NCBI GenBank assembly: GCA_017306155.1
Contig: JAFKJB010000010.1
Location: 1-64,000, forward strand
DNA from: Nitrosospira multiformis
Lineage (GTDB): Bacteria; Pseudomonadota; Gammaproteobacteria; Burkholderiales; Nitrosomonadaceae
Direction of reading: 5' to 3'
DNA length: 64,000 nt
In this document: in pieces, positions 9,963 to 20,261 of the stretch
How the letters are laid out: each line of letters starts with the position of its first letter
How positions within the stretch are numbered: the first letter of the stretch is position 1
Program-made: the position numbers and the translations under genes
Notes under the pieces: model-generated
Told to the model about the DNA's origin: nothing
The model's database searches: none
Seen by the model: only the letters and a program-made list of their open reading frames with translations

Positions 9963-11522
9963 ATGCCGCTCGAAATCGAACTCAAATTAAGATTGTCACC
10001 CGGGGATGCCGGCCGGCTTCGACAGGATCCGTTACTGGCATCCCTTACCGTTTCCCGTCCCGTTACGCGGCGGCTTTTCACCGCCTACTACGACACGCCT
10101 GGTCTGTATCTTCAGAAGCATCAGATGGTCCTGCGGTTGCGCCATATCGGAAAAAAATGGATACAGTCCATCAAGGGAGGAGGTGATGCTGCCCTTGGAT
10201 TGCACCGGCGTTATGAATGGGAGTCCACGGTGCCGACAGGGCAGCCCGATTTCTCTCAAATAACCGATCCGTCTCTCATCCGCCTGTTCGAGCGTGCCGA
10301 ATCGCGCGGCCAATTGCATGTTCTGTTTACCACCGACTTCAAGCGCAGCAAGCGCATGTTGCGCCTGGGGGACGGAAGCGAGATCGAATTTTCGCTGGAT
10401 CAGGGAATAATCAGAACACCGGCCGATTTCACCTGCGAGATTTGCGAGGTCGAACTGGAACTCAAATCGGGAAATGTGCAGGGGTTATACCAGTTCGCAC
10501 TGGATATACTGCCTGCCATTCCTTTCAGGTTGGAAAATACAAGCAAAGCCGAACGTGGCTATAGGCTCGCTGTCGACTCCAAACCCGCGCCGGTGAAGGC
10601 AGCGCCTGTGCGACTCGAGCCGGAAATGAATCTGGGTGAAGCATTCAAGGCGATCGCATGGACTTGCCTGGATCATCTGCAGGGCAACGAGGCAGGCATA
10701 CTGCAAAGCGAGGATCCGGAGTATCTGCATCAGATGCGCGTGGCATTACGCAGGATGCGTACGGCGCGCCGTGTTTTTGCCCGGGCATTTGATGCAACTG
10801 CGTTTGCTTCTGCAACCCCGGACTTGAAATGGCTGTCGCGTTCCCTCGGCGCGGCGCGGGACTGGGATGTATTCATGTCGGAAACGTTAAGTGAAGTGAG
10901 GGACTACTTTCATGGGCATGGCGGTATCTCAGCCTTGCAGGAAGACTGCGAGCAGATGCGGCGAAACCACAGTGAGGTGGCGCGTGAGGCGGTAGGATCT
11001 ACCCGATATACAGAAGCGATGCTGAGGCTTGGCGTCGGGTTGTACGCAGAGACCTGGCTTTCGCTGCCTGACCCGCAGCAGAATGAGTCGCGAAAGGCCC
11101 AGCTGGAATGGTCAGTGAAGAAATTCGCAGATAATGCGCTGTCGCACGGGCACGAAAAATTGAAAAAAAATTACAAAAAGGCGGACGGGCAGGATACAGA
11201 GGAGGTACATGCCCTGCGCATTGCGGTGAAAGAACAGCGATATACCGCTGAGTTTTTCTCAGACCTGTATCGCCGAAAGAAAGTGAAGCGCTACATCAAG
11301 CCTCTGGCCGCATTGCAGGAAACGCTGGGCGCGATGGTTGACACTGCCGTGATCGAGCGATTGCTGAATGAAGTCGGCATGATGGAGGGCAAAGGCGGGA
11401 AAGGCAGCGAGTGCGAGGCAAAAGGTATCGTTCTCGGTTGGATCGCACAGCGTGGGATGGCGAAAAGAAATGGACTCGATGAGGTATGGAGGGGTTTCGA
11501 GAAAAAGGAAGTGTTCTGGTAA
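9963..11522 (+). CDS. CYTH and CHAD domain protein, polyphosphate-associated
   Basis: The 519-residue protein starts MPLEIELKLRL, which carries the E-x-E-x-K signature of the CYTH (triphosphate tunnel) domain, roughly residues 1-200. A helical CHAD domain follows from about 215 to 510, with the conserved histidine segments LHQMRVALRRMR and VHALRIAVKEQRY. CYTH domains hydrolyse triphosphate compounds; CHAD domains bind polyphosphate through basic residues. Position 73 bases behind ppk1 fits a role in polyphosphate turnover or granule binding. A strong hairpin terminator follows. Confidence 0.9.
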   Translation: MPLEIELKLRLSPGDAGRLRQDPLLASLTVSRPVTRRLFTAYYDTPGLYLQKHQMVLRLRHIGKKWIQSIKGGGDAALGLHRRYEWESTVPTGQPDFSQITDPSLIRLFERAESRGQLHVLFTTDFKRSKRMLRLGDGSEIEFSLDQGIIRTPADFTCEICEVELELKSGNVQGLYQFALDILPAIPFRLENTSKAERGYRLAVDSKPAPVKAAPVRLEPEMNLGEAFKAIAWTCLDHLQGNEAGILQSEDPEYLHQMRVALRRMRTARRVFARAFDATAFASATPDLKWLSRSLGAARDWDVFMSETLSEVRDYFHGHGGISALQEDCEQMRRNHSEVAREAVGSTRYTEAMLRLGVGLYAETWLSLPDPQQNESRKAQLEWSVKKFADNALSHGHEKLKKNYKKADGQDTEEVHALRIAVKEQRYTAEFFSDLYRRKKVKRYIKPLAALQETLGAMVDTAVIERLLNEVGMMEGKGGKGSECEAKGIVLGWIAQRGMAKRNGLDEVWRGFEKKEVFW

Positions 11523-11630
11523 GCTGCCCGGTGCTTGCTGGGATAGTGATCGCAAATGCAAGATCAGAGCCAGCTTGCCGCTCTGGAAGTTCGAACAATT
11601 CGACCAGACACTTCAGCCTCCGGTAATAGA

Positions 11631-11658
11631 AAGGCGAACCGTACTGGTTCGCCTTTTA
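11631..11658. terminator. Bidirectional intrinsic terminator between the CHAD gene and fba
   Basis: AAGGCGAACC at 11631-11640 pairs perfectly with GGTTCGCCTT at 11646-11655 across a 5-base loop, followed by T residues; the left arm is preceded by an A-rich stretch on the other strand. It lies between converging genes and can serve both. Confidence 0.8.
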
Positions 11659-11731
11659 TCCCGTTCGAATTCCAGTTGCTTTTATAAAACCGGCACTGAG
11701 GTTGAACTGGTAGAACTGTCAGTTCACCTGG

Positions 11732-12796
11732 TTACTTGATGACGGCCTTCAATTCTCCCTTCGCGTATTTGCCTGCCATGTTGTCCAGGGAGACAGGTTT
11801 GATTTTGGCCGCTTGTCCTGCGCAGCCAAACGCTTCAAAGCGTGCCTTGCAAATGTCCCTGGCTGCGGCAGTCGCGTCCTTGAGATATTTACGCGGATCG
11901 AATTCGCTCTTGTTTTTGGCAAGATGGCGACGTATCGCACCTGTCATCGCCAACCGGATATCGGTATCGATATTGACCTTGCGTACGCCGTACTTGATGC
12001 CTTCCTGGATTTCTTCGACCGGAACGCCATAGGTTTCTTTCATCTCTCCACCATATTCACGGATGATGTCGAGCCAATCCTGCGGCACGGAACTGGAGCC
12101 ATGCATTACCAGATGGGTATTGGGAATGCGCGCATGAATTTCCTTTATGCGCTCGATGGCGAGAATATCTCCAGTTGGCTTGCGCGTGAACTTGTACGCG
12201 CCATGGGAGGTGCCGATGGCGATCGCAAGTGCATCCACACCCGTTTGCTTGACGAAATCGGCTGCCTGCTCCGGGTCGGTCAGCAGTTGATCATGGGACA
12301 GCTTGCCTTCGGCGCCATGGCCGTCTTCCGCTTCACCCATGCCGGATTCGAGAGAGCCGAGGCAACCCAGTTCACCCTCCACGGAAACGCCCACTGCATG
12401 CGCCATTTCCACCACCTTGCCCGTCACTTCAACGTTGTATTCATAGGAAGAGGGTGTCTTCGCATCCGCTTCCAGGGATCCATCCATCATGACGCTGGAA
12501 AAACCACTGCGAATGGCATTGACGCAAACCGCTGGCGAAGCTCCGTGATCCTGGTGCATGACGATGGGAATGTGCGGATATGCCTCTACGGCTGCGGCAA
12601 TGAGATGGCGCAGAAAAGGCTCGCCAGCATATTTGCGCGCGCCTGCCGAGCCCTGCATGATCACCGGGCTGTCGCATTCGTCCGCGGCCTGCATGATGGC
12701 GTGAATCTGCTCCAGGTTGTTGACGTTGAAAGCGGGCAGGCCATAGCCATTTTCTGCCGCGTGATCCAAAAGTTGACGCAATGATACGAGTGCCAT
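11732..12796 (-). CDS. fba: Fructose-bisphosphate aldolase, class II (Calvin type)
   Basis: The 354-residue enzyme contains the class II zinc motifs HQDHGAS and [15 protein letters not shown] and HGSSSVP, and NIDTDIRLA for substrate phosphate binding. It interconverts fructose 1,6-bisphosphate with DHAP and GAP in the Calvin cycle, glycolysis and gluconeogenesis. A near-consensus AGGAGGTT lies just before the ATG. It is the last gene of the leftward tkt-gap-pgk-pyk-fba run, an order known from chemolithoautotrophic beta- and gammaproteobacteria. Confidence 0.95.
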   Translation of the reverse strand: MALVSLRQLLDHAAENGYGLPAFNVNNLEQIHAIMQAADECDSPVIMQGSAGARKYAGEPFLRHLIAAAVEAYPHIPIVMHQDHGASPAVCVNAIRSGFSSVMMDGSLEADAKTPSSYEYNVEVTGKVVEMAHAVGVSVEGELGCLGSLESGMGEAEDGHGAEGKLSHDQLLTDPEQAADFVKQTGVDALAIAIGTSHGAYKFTRKPTGDILAIERIKEIHARIPNTHLVMHGSSSVPQDWLDIIREYGGEMKETYGVPVEEIQEGIKYGVRKVNIDTDIRLAMTGAIRRHLAKNKSEFDPRKYLKDATAAARDICKARFEAFGCAGQAAKIKPVSLDNMAGKYAKGELKAVIK

Positions 12797-12893
12797 TAGA
12801 ACCTCCTCAAAGTTAGAATCAGTATATGGTAAAACCGGAACGTGTGAATCACGGGCAGCGAGAAACCCTGAGTGGCTATACTTTGCAACGTGC

Positions 12894-14348
12894 TCAGGAT
12901 TCCGCCTTCCGTTCCTGCTTCCTGTGCTCGCCGACCTTCACTATTTTCATGGTATTGGTGCCGCCTGCCTTGCCCACCGGTTCACCGATGGTCATGATGA
13001 TCAGGTCGCCGTTACGCACCGCACCCCGCCTGAGCAGCTCGTTTTCGGCGTGATTCAGAATGATCTCGGGGTCGTTCGAGCCCCCGCCGAACTTGACCGG
13101 ATACACGCCGCGAAATAACGTCATCTTGCGCCGTGTATCCTCCTGCGGGCTCAATGCGAATATGGGCACGGTGGAACTCCTGCGCGACATCAGCAATACG
13201 GTCCTGCCGCTTTGGGTAAGCGCCGCAATGGCTCTGATCTTCAATCCCCCTGCGGTGAACATGGTCGCACGAGCAATCGCTTCCTCGATATTATCGGGCA
13301 GGCCGCCGTGCAGCCGTCGATTTTCACTGCTTACCAGGTATTCCTTTTCCGCCTCCAGGCATACCCTCGCCATTGCTGCAACCGCTTCAACGGGATATTG
13401 CCCGGTGGCGGATTCCGCTGACAGCATCACCGCATCAGTGCCATCCAGTACCGCATTTGCTACATCTGATACCTCCGCGCGGGTGGGGATGGGGCTGCTG
13501 ACCATGGATTCCATCATCTGGGTGGCGGTTACCACCAGCTTGTTCTTGGTTCGGGCAGTGCGAATCATCCGTTTTTGCAATGCCGGCACCACTGCATCGC
13601 CTACCTCTACCGCAAGGTCTCCGCGTGCGACCATGATCGCATCGGAGGCCTCCAGAATGTCATCCAGCGCCAGGATGGCTTCCGATCGTTCGATCTTCGC
13701 CATCAATAAGCTTTTCCCGCCCGCCTCGCGCATTACCTCCCGCGCCCAGCGCATATCCTCGCCGGAACGGGGAAATGATACCGCCAGATAATCGGCTTTA
13801 AGCGCTGCGGCCGTGCGGATATCTTCCACGTCCTTGCCGGTGAGGGCAGGCGCACTCAGACCGCCGCCTTTGCGGTTGATTCCCTTGTTGTTGGACAGTA
13901 TCCCGCCCTGTTCGACCACGCAATAAACCTGGCTTCCTTTGACTTCGGAAACGCCGAGCACGATACGTCCATCATCCAGGATCAGCGTTGCACCGGTTTC
14001 GACATCATTGGGCAATTCCTTGTAATCCAGACCCACCCGTTCCTGGTTTCCAAGCTCGCATTCGGCGTCGAGTATGAACCGGTCGCCCGTTTTCAGCAGA
14101 ATTTTATTGTTTTCAAATTTGCCGATTCGAATCTTGGGCCCCTGCAGATCCGCCAGCACGCCTACCGCATGACCGGCGGCGCGTGCCAGGGAGCGCGCCA
14201 ACTCGGCTCCTTCAATATGCTCTTCCCTGGTTCCATGGGAAAAGTTGATGCGGACCACATCAACGCCGGCGTTTATCATCCGCTCCAGCACCTTTGCATC
14301 TCGGGATGCGGGACCGAGTGTTGCTACGATTTTTGTTCTTCGAATCAT
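12894..14348 (-). CDS. pyk: Pyruvate kinase
   Basis: At 484 residues it has the family length. Visible signatures are [28 protein letters not shown], the catalytic lysine in [32 protein letters not shown] and [13 protein letters not shown]. It converts phosphoenolpyruvate and ADP to pyruvate and ATP. The gene is 97 bases upstream of fba and 56 downstream of pgk, within the same leftward cluster. In an autotroph it would serve biosynthesis from Calvin-cycle triose rather than sugar catabolism (inference). Confidence 0.95.
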   Translation of the reverse strand: MIRRTKIVATLGPASRDAKVLERMINAGVDVVRINFSHGTREEHIEGAELARSLARAAGHAVGVLADLQGPKIRIGKFENNKILLKTGDRFILDAECELGNQERVGLDYKELPNDVETGATLILDDGRIVLGVSEVKGSQVYCVVEQGGILSNNKGINRKGGGLSAPALTGKDVEDIRTAAALKADYLAVSFPRSGEDMRWAREVMREAGGKSLLMAKIERSEAILALDDILEASDAIMVARGDLAVEVGDAVVPALQKRMIRTARTKNKLVVTATQMMESMVSSPIPTRAEVSDVANAVLDGTDAVMLSAESATGQYPVEAVAAMARVCLEAEKEYLVSSENRRLHGGLPDNIEEAIARATMFTAGGLKIRAIAALTQSGRTVLLMSRRSSTVPIFALSPQEDTRRKMTLFRGVYPVKFGGGSNDPEIILNHAENELLRRGAVRNGDLIIMTIGEPVGKAGGTNTMKIVKVGEHRKQERKAES

Positions 14349-14404
14349 TCTGATGAGGGCACGCGTTGAATCGGCGTATCAATCCGTATATTCGCTACCT
14401 GGAC

Positions 14405-15589
14405 CTATCTGCTGGCTGCGCGCTGTTCGAGTATTTCCACGGCAGGCAGCTTCTTGCCTTCCAGAAATTCCAGAAAGGCTCCCCCGGCAGTGGAAATGTA
14501 AGAAACCTTGTCATAAATATCGTACTTCTGGATAGCGGCAATGGTGTCTCCTCCTCCTGCCAGGGTAAAGGCATCGGTATCGGCGATAGCCATGGCGATG
14601 GTTTTGGTGCCTTCGCCGAACTGATCGAACTCGAACACTCCGACAGGGCCGTTCCATACCACAGTACCGGCTTTCATGATGATGTCCGACAACTCGCGGG
14701 CGCTCTCCGGGCCGATATCGAATATCATATCGTCATCCGTTACCGCATCTGCATCCTTCAATACTGCCGGTTCACTGGCGTCGAATTTTTTTCCGACAAC
14801 AACATCAGTGGCAATTGGAATGGTCGCATTCCGCTTTGCCATTTTTTCCATAAGCATTTTGGCGGTGGGAACCAGGTCATCTTCACACAGGGATTTTCCA
14901 ACGTTCTTTCCCGCCGCCTTGAGGAAGGTATTGGCGATACCGCCCCCCACCACCAGTTGATCCACTTTTTCCGACAGGGATTCCAGGACAGTCAACTTTG
15001 TCGAGACCTTCGAGCCCCCGACGATTGCCACCATGGGACGGGCGGGATCCAGCAATGCCTTGGTCAGCGCGTCCAGCTCTTCTGTAAGCAGAATACCAGC
15101 GCAGGCAATAGGAGCGTATCTGGCAATGCCATAGGTCGAGGCCTCGGCCCGGTGCGCTGTGCCAAAAGCATCCATCACAAACACATCGCACAGCCTTGCA
15201 TATTTCTGCGCCGTTTCATCCGCGTTTTTCTTTTCCCCTTTGTTGAAGCGGCAATTTTCGAGGATGACCAGTTCGCCTTCGGCAACGTCGAAGTTGCCGT
15301 CTACCCAATCCTTGATCAGGCGCACGGGTTTTCCGAGACGCCCAGAAATGTTGTCGGCTACGGGTTTGAGCGAGTTTTCTTCTGACCACACGCCTTCTTC
15401 CGGTCGTCCCAGATGGGAGGTAACCATCACTTTGCCGCCTTGCTTCAGGCAGTAGTCGATTGTGCCCATGGAGGCGCTGATGCGTGCGTCGGAGGTAACT
15501 TTGCCATCTTTCACGGGCACATTGAGGTCGGCGCGGATGAGCACGCGCTTGCCTTTCAGATCAAGGTCGGTGACTCTAATGACAGACAC
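14405..15589 (-). CDS. pgk: Phosphoglycerate kinase
   Basis: The protein is 394 residues when started at the GTG ending at 15589, which has GGAG about 9 bases upstream and gives [18 protein letters not shown], the usual PGK N-terminus. The open frame extends 61 codons further upstream, but these show no homology. Core motifs include [22 protein letters not shown], and GGGDTIAA near the nucleotide site. It phosphorylates 3-phosphoglycerate in the Calvin cycle or makes ATP in glycolysis. It follows gap after a 128-base gap that contains a hairpin. Confidence 0.95.
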   Translation of the reverse strand: MSVIRVTDLDLKGKRVLIRADLNVPVKDGKVTSDARISASMGTIDYCLKQGGKVMVTSHLGRPEEGVWSEENSLKPVADNISGRLGKPVRLIKDWVDGNFDVAEGELVILENCRFNKGEKKNADETAQKYARLCDVFVMDAFGTAHRAEASTYGIARYAPIACAGILLTEELDALTKALLDPARPMVAIVGGSKVSTKLTVLESLSEKVDQLVVGGGIANTFLKAAGKNVGKSLCEDDLVPTAKMLMEKMAKRNATIPIATDVVVGKKFDASEPAVLKDADAVTDDDMIFDIGPESARELSDIIMKAGTVVWNGPVGVFEFDQFGEGTKTIAMAIADTDAFTLAGGGDTIAAIQKYDIYDKVSYISTAGGAFLEFLEGKKLPAVEILEQRAASR

Positions 15590-15664
15590 TGGGAAACTCC
15601 AAGTTTTAAGACATAAGGAAGTTTGGGATTCCTTATGATGAATTGAAGAGAAGGACAGGGACCA

Positions 15665-15696
15665 GGGGAAGAAAAATGATCCCGGATTTCTTCCCC
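15665..15696 (-). terminator. Hairpin in the gap-pgk intergenic region
   Basis: GGGGAAGAAA at 15665-15674 pairs perfectly with TTTCTTCCCC at 15687-15696 around a 12-base loop. It lies between gap (upstream on this strand) and pgk, with no long U-run after it, so it may act as an mRNA processing or attenuation element rather than a full terminator. Confidence 0.45.
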
Positions 15697-15717
15697 TTGT
15701 GACGAATTCGTCCTTTG

Positions 15718-16722
<1,005 letters not shown>

Positions 16723-16755
16723 TTACACTCCTTGGATAAAAAAAGAACTCTGGGC

Positions 16756-16778
16756 GCGGAGAAAATTTCCTCCGCGTT
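16756..16778 (-). terminator. Weak hairpin downstream of tkt
   Basis: CGCGGA pairs with TCCGCG around an A/T-rich loop between tkt and gap. On the minus strand a run of seven T residues follows about 15 bases later. It could be a partial terminator or a processing site that sets different tkt and gap mRNA levels. Confidence 0.3.
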
Positions 16779-16799
16779 TCGGCTGGCAATGGGTCAGAA

Positions 16800-18821
16800 T
16801 TAAATGACGTTGTTTACCGCCTTTACCACATTCTCAACGGTGAAGCCGAAGTGCTTGAACAGCTCTCCAGCCGGCGCGGACTCGCCGAATGTATCGATAC
16901 CGACAACCGCTCCCTCCAGCCCTACATACTTGCGCCAGTAATCCGTCACGCCTGCTTCCACCGCCACACGCGCTATACCTTTGGGCAGCACGCTGTTCTT
17001 ATAATCGGCATCCTGGCGGTCGAATATGTTTGTGCAGGGCATCGAAACGACGCGCACATGCATTCCGGTTTCGGCCAGCGCCTTTTGCGCCATCATCGCC
17101 AGGCCGACTTCGGAACCTGTGGCAATGATGATTGCCCGCGGCTGATTGTCGGCCGCTTCCGACAGAATATAGCCGCCCTTGTCAATCAGCTTGATGGTGT
17201 TCGCATCCCGTTTCTGGAAGGGGAGATTCTGGCGGCTGAAAATCAGTGTGGAGGGACCGTCCTTGCGATCGATCGCCCGTGCCCAGGCGACGGTCGACTC
17301 GACCGTATCGCACGGACGCCATACATCCATGTTGGGGATGTAGCGCAATGTCGCGGTCTGTTCCACTGGTTGGTGGGTAGGGCCATCTTCGCCCAGACCG
17401 ATGGAATCATGGGTGAATACGAACAGGCAGCGTATTTTCATCAGGGCGGCCATGCGAAGCGCATTCCGCGCATATTCCGAGAACATGAGGAAAGTGGCGC
17501 CGTAAGGAATGATTCCCCCATGCAGCGTCAGTCCGTTCATGATGGCGCTCATGCCGAATTCGCGCACGCCGTAATATATGTAGTTGCCTCCATCCTGTCG
17601 TCCGATGCCTTTTGAACCCGACCAGAGGGTAAGATTCGATCCGGCTAGGTCTGCCGAGCCGCCGACCAGTTCCGGCAATTTGGGCGCCAGCCCTTCGATC
17701 GCATTCTGCGATGCTTTGCGGCTGGCGATGGTTTCTTCCTTCGCATTAACACGCGCGATCAGTGTATCCACGTGCTCTTGCCATCCCTCCGGCAGTTCGC
17801 CTGCCATCCGCCGGCTGAACTCGGCCGCCTCAGCCGGGTATTTCGCAGCATACTCCGCAAACTTGCGATTCCAGCCGTCTTCCAGTTTCTGTCCCTTTGT
17901 GCGCGCATCCCAGGTCTGGTAGACATCCTCGGGGATTTCGAATGGCAGGTGATTCCAGCCGATGTGCGGACGCGCGGCGGCTATTTCCAGGTCACCCAGC
18001 GCCGCGCCATGTACCTCGTGAGTATTTGCCTTGTTGGGCGAGCCCATCCCGATCACGGTCTTGCAGCAGATCATGGAAGGTTTGTCCACCGCCTGTTTGG
18101 CCGCCTCGATGGCGGCTTCTACCGCTACCGGATCATGTCCGTTGACGTTCGGCACAACATGCCAGCCATAGGCTTCGAAGCGTTTGGGGGTATCGTCTGT
18201 GAACCAGCCCTCCACATGCCCATCGATGGAGATGCCGTTGTCGTCGTAAAAACAGATCAGCTTGCCCAGTCCCCATGTGCCTGCCAGCGAGCAGGCTTCA
18301 TGAGAAATGCCTTCCATCAGACAGCCGTCGCCCAGGAACACGTAGGTATGATGATTGACGATATCGAAGCCGGGGCGATTGAATTCCGAGGCAAGTACCT
18401 TCTCTGCCAGAGCCATCCCCACGGCATTGGTAATCCCTTGGCCCAGCGGACCCGTGGTCGTCTCGACGCCCGGTGTATAACCATATTCCGGATGGCCAGG
18501 GGTTCTGGAATGAAGCTGACGGAAGCGCTTGATTTCCTCCATCGGCAAATCGTAGCCCGTGAGGTGCAGCAGGGCGTAAATGAGCATGGACCCATGGCCA
18601 TTGGACAAAACGAAGCGGTCACGGTCGGCCCACTTTGGATTTGCCGGATTATGGCGGAGGTGATGTATCCATAATACCTCAGCGATCTCAGCCATGCCCA
18701 TAGGCATTCCCGGATGCCCCGAGTTGGCTTTTTGCACGGCATCCATCGCCAGTGCACGAATGGCGCTGGTCAGGTTCTTGAATACCGGCGCTTCAAAATC
18801 TCGAAATGTTCCCATGAACAT
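16800..18821 (-). CDS. tkt: Transketolase
   Basis: The 673-residue protein has the transketolase hallmarks: [18 protein letters not shown] near the start, [15 protein letters not shown], thiamine diphosphate motif [26 protein letters not shown], and in the second half [19 protein letters not shown]. It moves two-carbon units between ketose and aldose phosphates in the Calvin and pentose phosphate cycles. It is first of the five-gene leftward carbon cluster. Two ATG codons six bases apart (18821 and 18815) are both possible starts. A hairpin upstream separates it from the ntrX-like gene. Confidence 0.95.
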   Translation of the reverse strand: MFMGTFRDFEAPVFKNLTSAIRALAMDAVQKANSGHPGMPMGMAEIAEVLWIHHLRHNPANPKWADRDRFVLSNGHGSMLIYALLHLTGYDLPMEEIKRFRQLHSRTPGHPEYGYTPGVETTTGPLGQGITNAVGMALAEKVLASEFNRPGFDIVNHHTYVFLGDGCLMEGISHEACSLAGTWGLGKLICFYDDNGISIDGHVEGWFTDDTPKRFEAYGWHVVPNVNGHDPVAVEAAIEAAKQAVDKPSMICCKTVIGMGSPNKANTHEVHGAALGDLEIAAARPHIGWNHLPFEIPEDVYQTWDARTKGQKLEDGWNRKFAEYAAKYPAEAAEFSRRMAGELPEGWQEHVDTLIARVNAKEETIASRKASQNAIEGLAPKLPELVGGSADLAGSNLTLWSGSKGIGRQDGGNYIYYGVREFGMSAIMNGLTLHGGIIPYGATFLMFSEYARNALRMAALMKIRCLFVFTHDSIGLGEDGPTHQPVEQTATLRYIPNMDVWRPCDTVESTVAWARAIDRKDGPSTLIFSRQNLPFQKRDANTIKLIDKGGYILSEAADNQPRAIIIATGSEVGLAMMAQKALAETGMHVRVVSMPCTNIFDRQDADYKNSVLPKGIARVAVEAGVTDYWRKYVGLEGAVVGIDTFGESAPAGELFKHFGFTVENVVKAVNNVI

Positions 18822-18849
18822 GGACTCCTAGCTCAACAATTTATACGCA

Positions 18850-18876
18850 CACAAAAACACCGCTTAAATAGCGGTG
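18850..18876 (-). terminator. Intrinsic terminator of the ntrYX-like operon
   Basis: On the minus strand a 7-base stem (CACCGCT / AGCGGTG, 18858-18876) with a 5-base loop is followed by TTTTTGTGTG. It lies just past the end of the response regulator gene and upstream of tkt. Confidence 0.7.
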
Positions 18877-18952
18877 CGGTCGGCAAAACCATTATTATCG
18901 CTTAAGATAGGATGTCAGACAATATGACAAGCCCGATTGCAGAGAATGAATC

Positions 18953-20203
18953 TCAATTGCCGCGCAGTCTGATGCCGAGCAGCTTGAGCTTGCGGTACAG
19001 ATGGGTGCGCTCCAGGCCGGCGCGCTCCGCCACTCGGGTCATATTGCCGTTTTCCTGCTCGATGAGCTGTTCAAAATACGTTTTTTCGAACATGTCCCGC
19101 GCTTCACGCAACGGTATGCCGAGCGGAATGCCTGCTACTGCCTGTGAAGGCGAAGAAGGAGTCAGCATCTGCTTGACGTCTTCTGCCGATATTTCATCGC
19201 TGGTGCAGGTCAGCGCGAGGGTATGCACTGCGCCTGTCAGTTGCGTGAGATTTCCTGGCCAGTCGTGGTTTCGCAGGCAGTTGAGGGCAGCGGTGCTGAA
19301 CTGCCGCAACGGAACGTCTCCCGATTCGATGTAACGCGAGAGTATCTGGGCCGCGAGCTCGGGAATATCTTCCCGATGCTCCCTCAACGCGGGTACGTTA
19401 ATGCAAAGTCCGCTCAGCATCTCATACAGTTTGGGGTCGTAGACCCCTTGGGCTGCCAGGCTGGCAAGCGGCATGGAAGTCACGCATACGAGCCGGACGC
19501 TGTATCTTTCCAGCTTGCCGAGCAGCAGCAGCAGTCCTTTTTGCGCCAGTTTATTGAGCTCGCCGATCTCTTTGAGAAAAAGTAATCCTCCTTTTGCCTG
19601 CTCAAGTAACTCAAACGGAGCATTCGACAGGGCGGCGAGAGTATCGGGTTCTACCCATGGTGTATTCGGCTGGTGCAGAAAGCGGGCGCACAGATCCACG
19701 CCCGTCCCTGGTTCGCTTATGAGCAGCACCGGTGTCGTGAGGCTGGCAACCTGTTCCAGTCGTCTTTTCAGGTCTGTAATCAGCGCCCCGCGTCCCAGGC
19801 TCGCCAGGGGAAGCGTCATGCATGGCTTGGCCTGTCCGCTGCGCAATGCGCGGCCGACCGTGCTCAGCAGTTTTTGCAGCGGTACCGGTTTTTCGAGATA
19901 GGCCGCTGCACCCATACGCGTGGCTTCTACCGCCGTGTCGATTGTGCCATGCCCTGACATCATGACAACGGGCATGGTAAGAAGTCCGCTGCTGACCCAT
20001 TCTTTCAGCAGGGTGATGCCATCAGTATCCGGCATCCAGATATCCAGCAATACCAGATCAGGACGAGCCTGTTTCCGCCACGCGCGCGCCTGTGCGGCGT
20101 TTTCCGCCAGGGCGACGCGATAACCCTCATCGCGCAGGATTTCGGATAAAAGCTCGCGGATGCCGATTTCATCGTCGACGATCAGTATCGTATTGTTGCT
20201 CAT
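18953..20203 (-). CDS. NtrX-like response regulator with decayed sigma-54 ATPase domain
   Basis: The 416-residue protein starts MSNNTILIVDDE (ATG at 20203; upstream codons of the frame do not match). Residues 1-125 are a receiver with acceptor Asp54 (LLDIWMP). The next region aligns with the AAA+ domain of sigma-54 activators, but Walker A reads SEPGTGVD (lysine lost), Walker B reads GGLLFLKE (aspartate replaced by lysine), and only about 40 residues separate them, so the GAFTGA loop is absent. A Fis-type HTH (NMTRVAERAGLERTHLYRKL) closes the protein. It is probably a DNA-binding regulator that cannot remodel sigma-54 polymerase. It is paired with the NtrY-like kinase upstream. Confidence 0.88.
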   Translation of the reverse strand: MSNNTILIVDDEIGIRELLSEILRDEGYRVALAENAAQARAWRKQARPDLVLLDIWMPDTDGITLLKEWVSSGLLTMPVVMMSGHGTIDTAVEATRMGAAAYLEKPVPLQKLLSTVGRALRSGQAKPCMTLPLASLGRGALITDLKRRLEQVASLTTPVLLISEPGTGVDLCARFLHQPNTPWVEPDTLAALSNAPFELLEQAKGGLLFLKEIGELNKLAQKGLLLLLGKLERYSVRLVCVTSMPLASLAAQGVYDPKLYEMLSGLCINVPALREHREDIPELAAQILSRYIESGDVPLRQFSTAALNCLRNHDWPGNLTQLTGAVHTLALTCTSDEISAEDVKQMLTPSSPSQAVAGIPLGIPLREARDMFEKTYFEQLIEQENGNMTRVAERAGLERTHLYRKLKLLGIRLRGN

Positions 20204-20261
20204 AATTCCAGGAATGGATTTGCTTGCCACGGAAATGAAATTGAACGTCAAGCCTTGCCTC

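Noticed and set aside
11813-12784. Long open frame (323 codons) opposite fba
   Set aside because: It is antisense to a convincing aldolase, has no recognisable motif, and arises from the GC-rich codon pattern of the real gene.
17772-18674. 300-codon open frame opposite transketolase
   Set aside because: Antisense shadow; the transketolase motifs are complete on the other strand.
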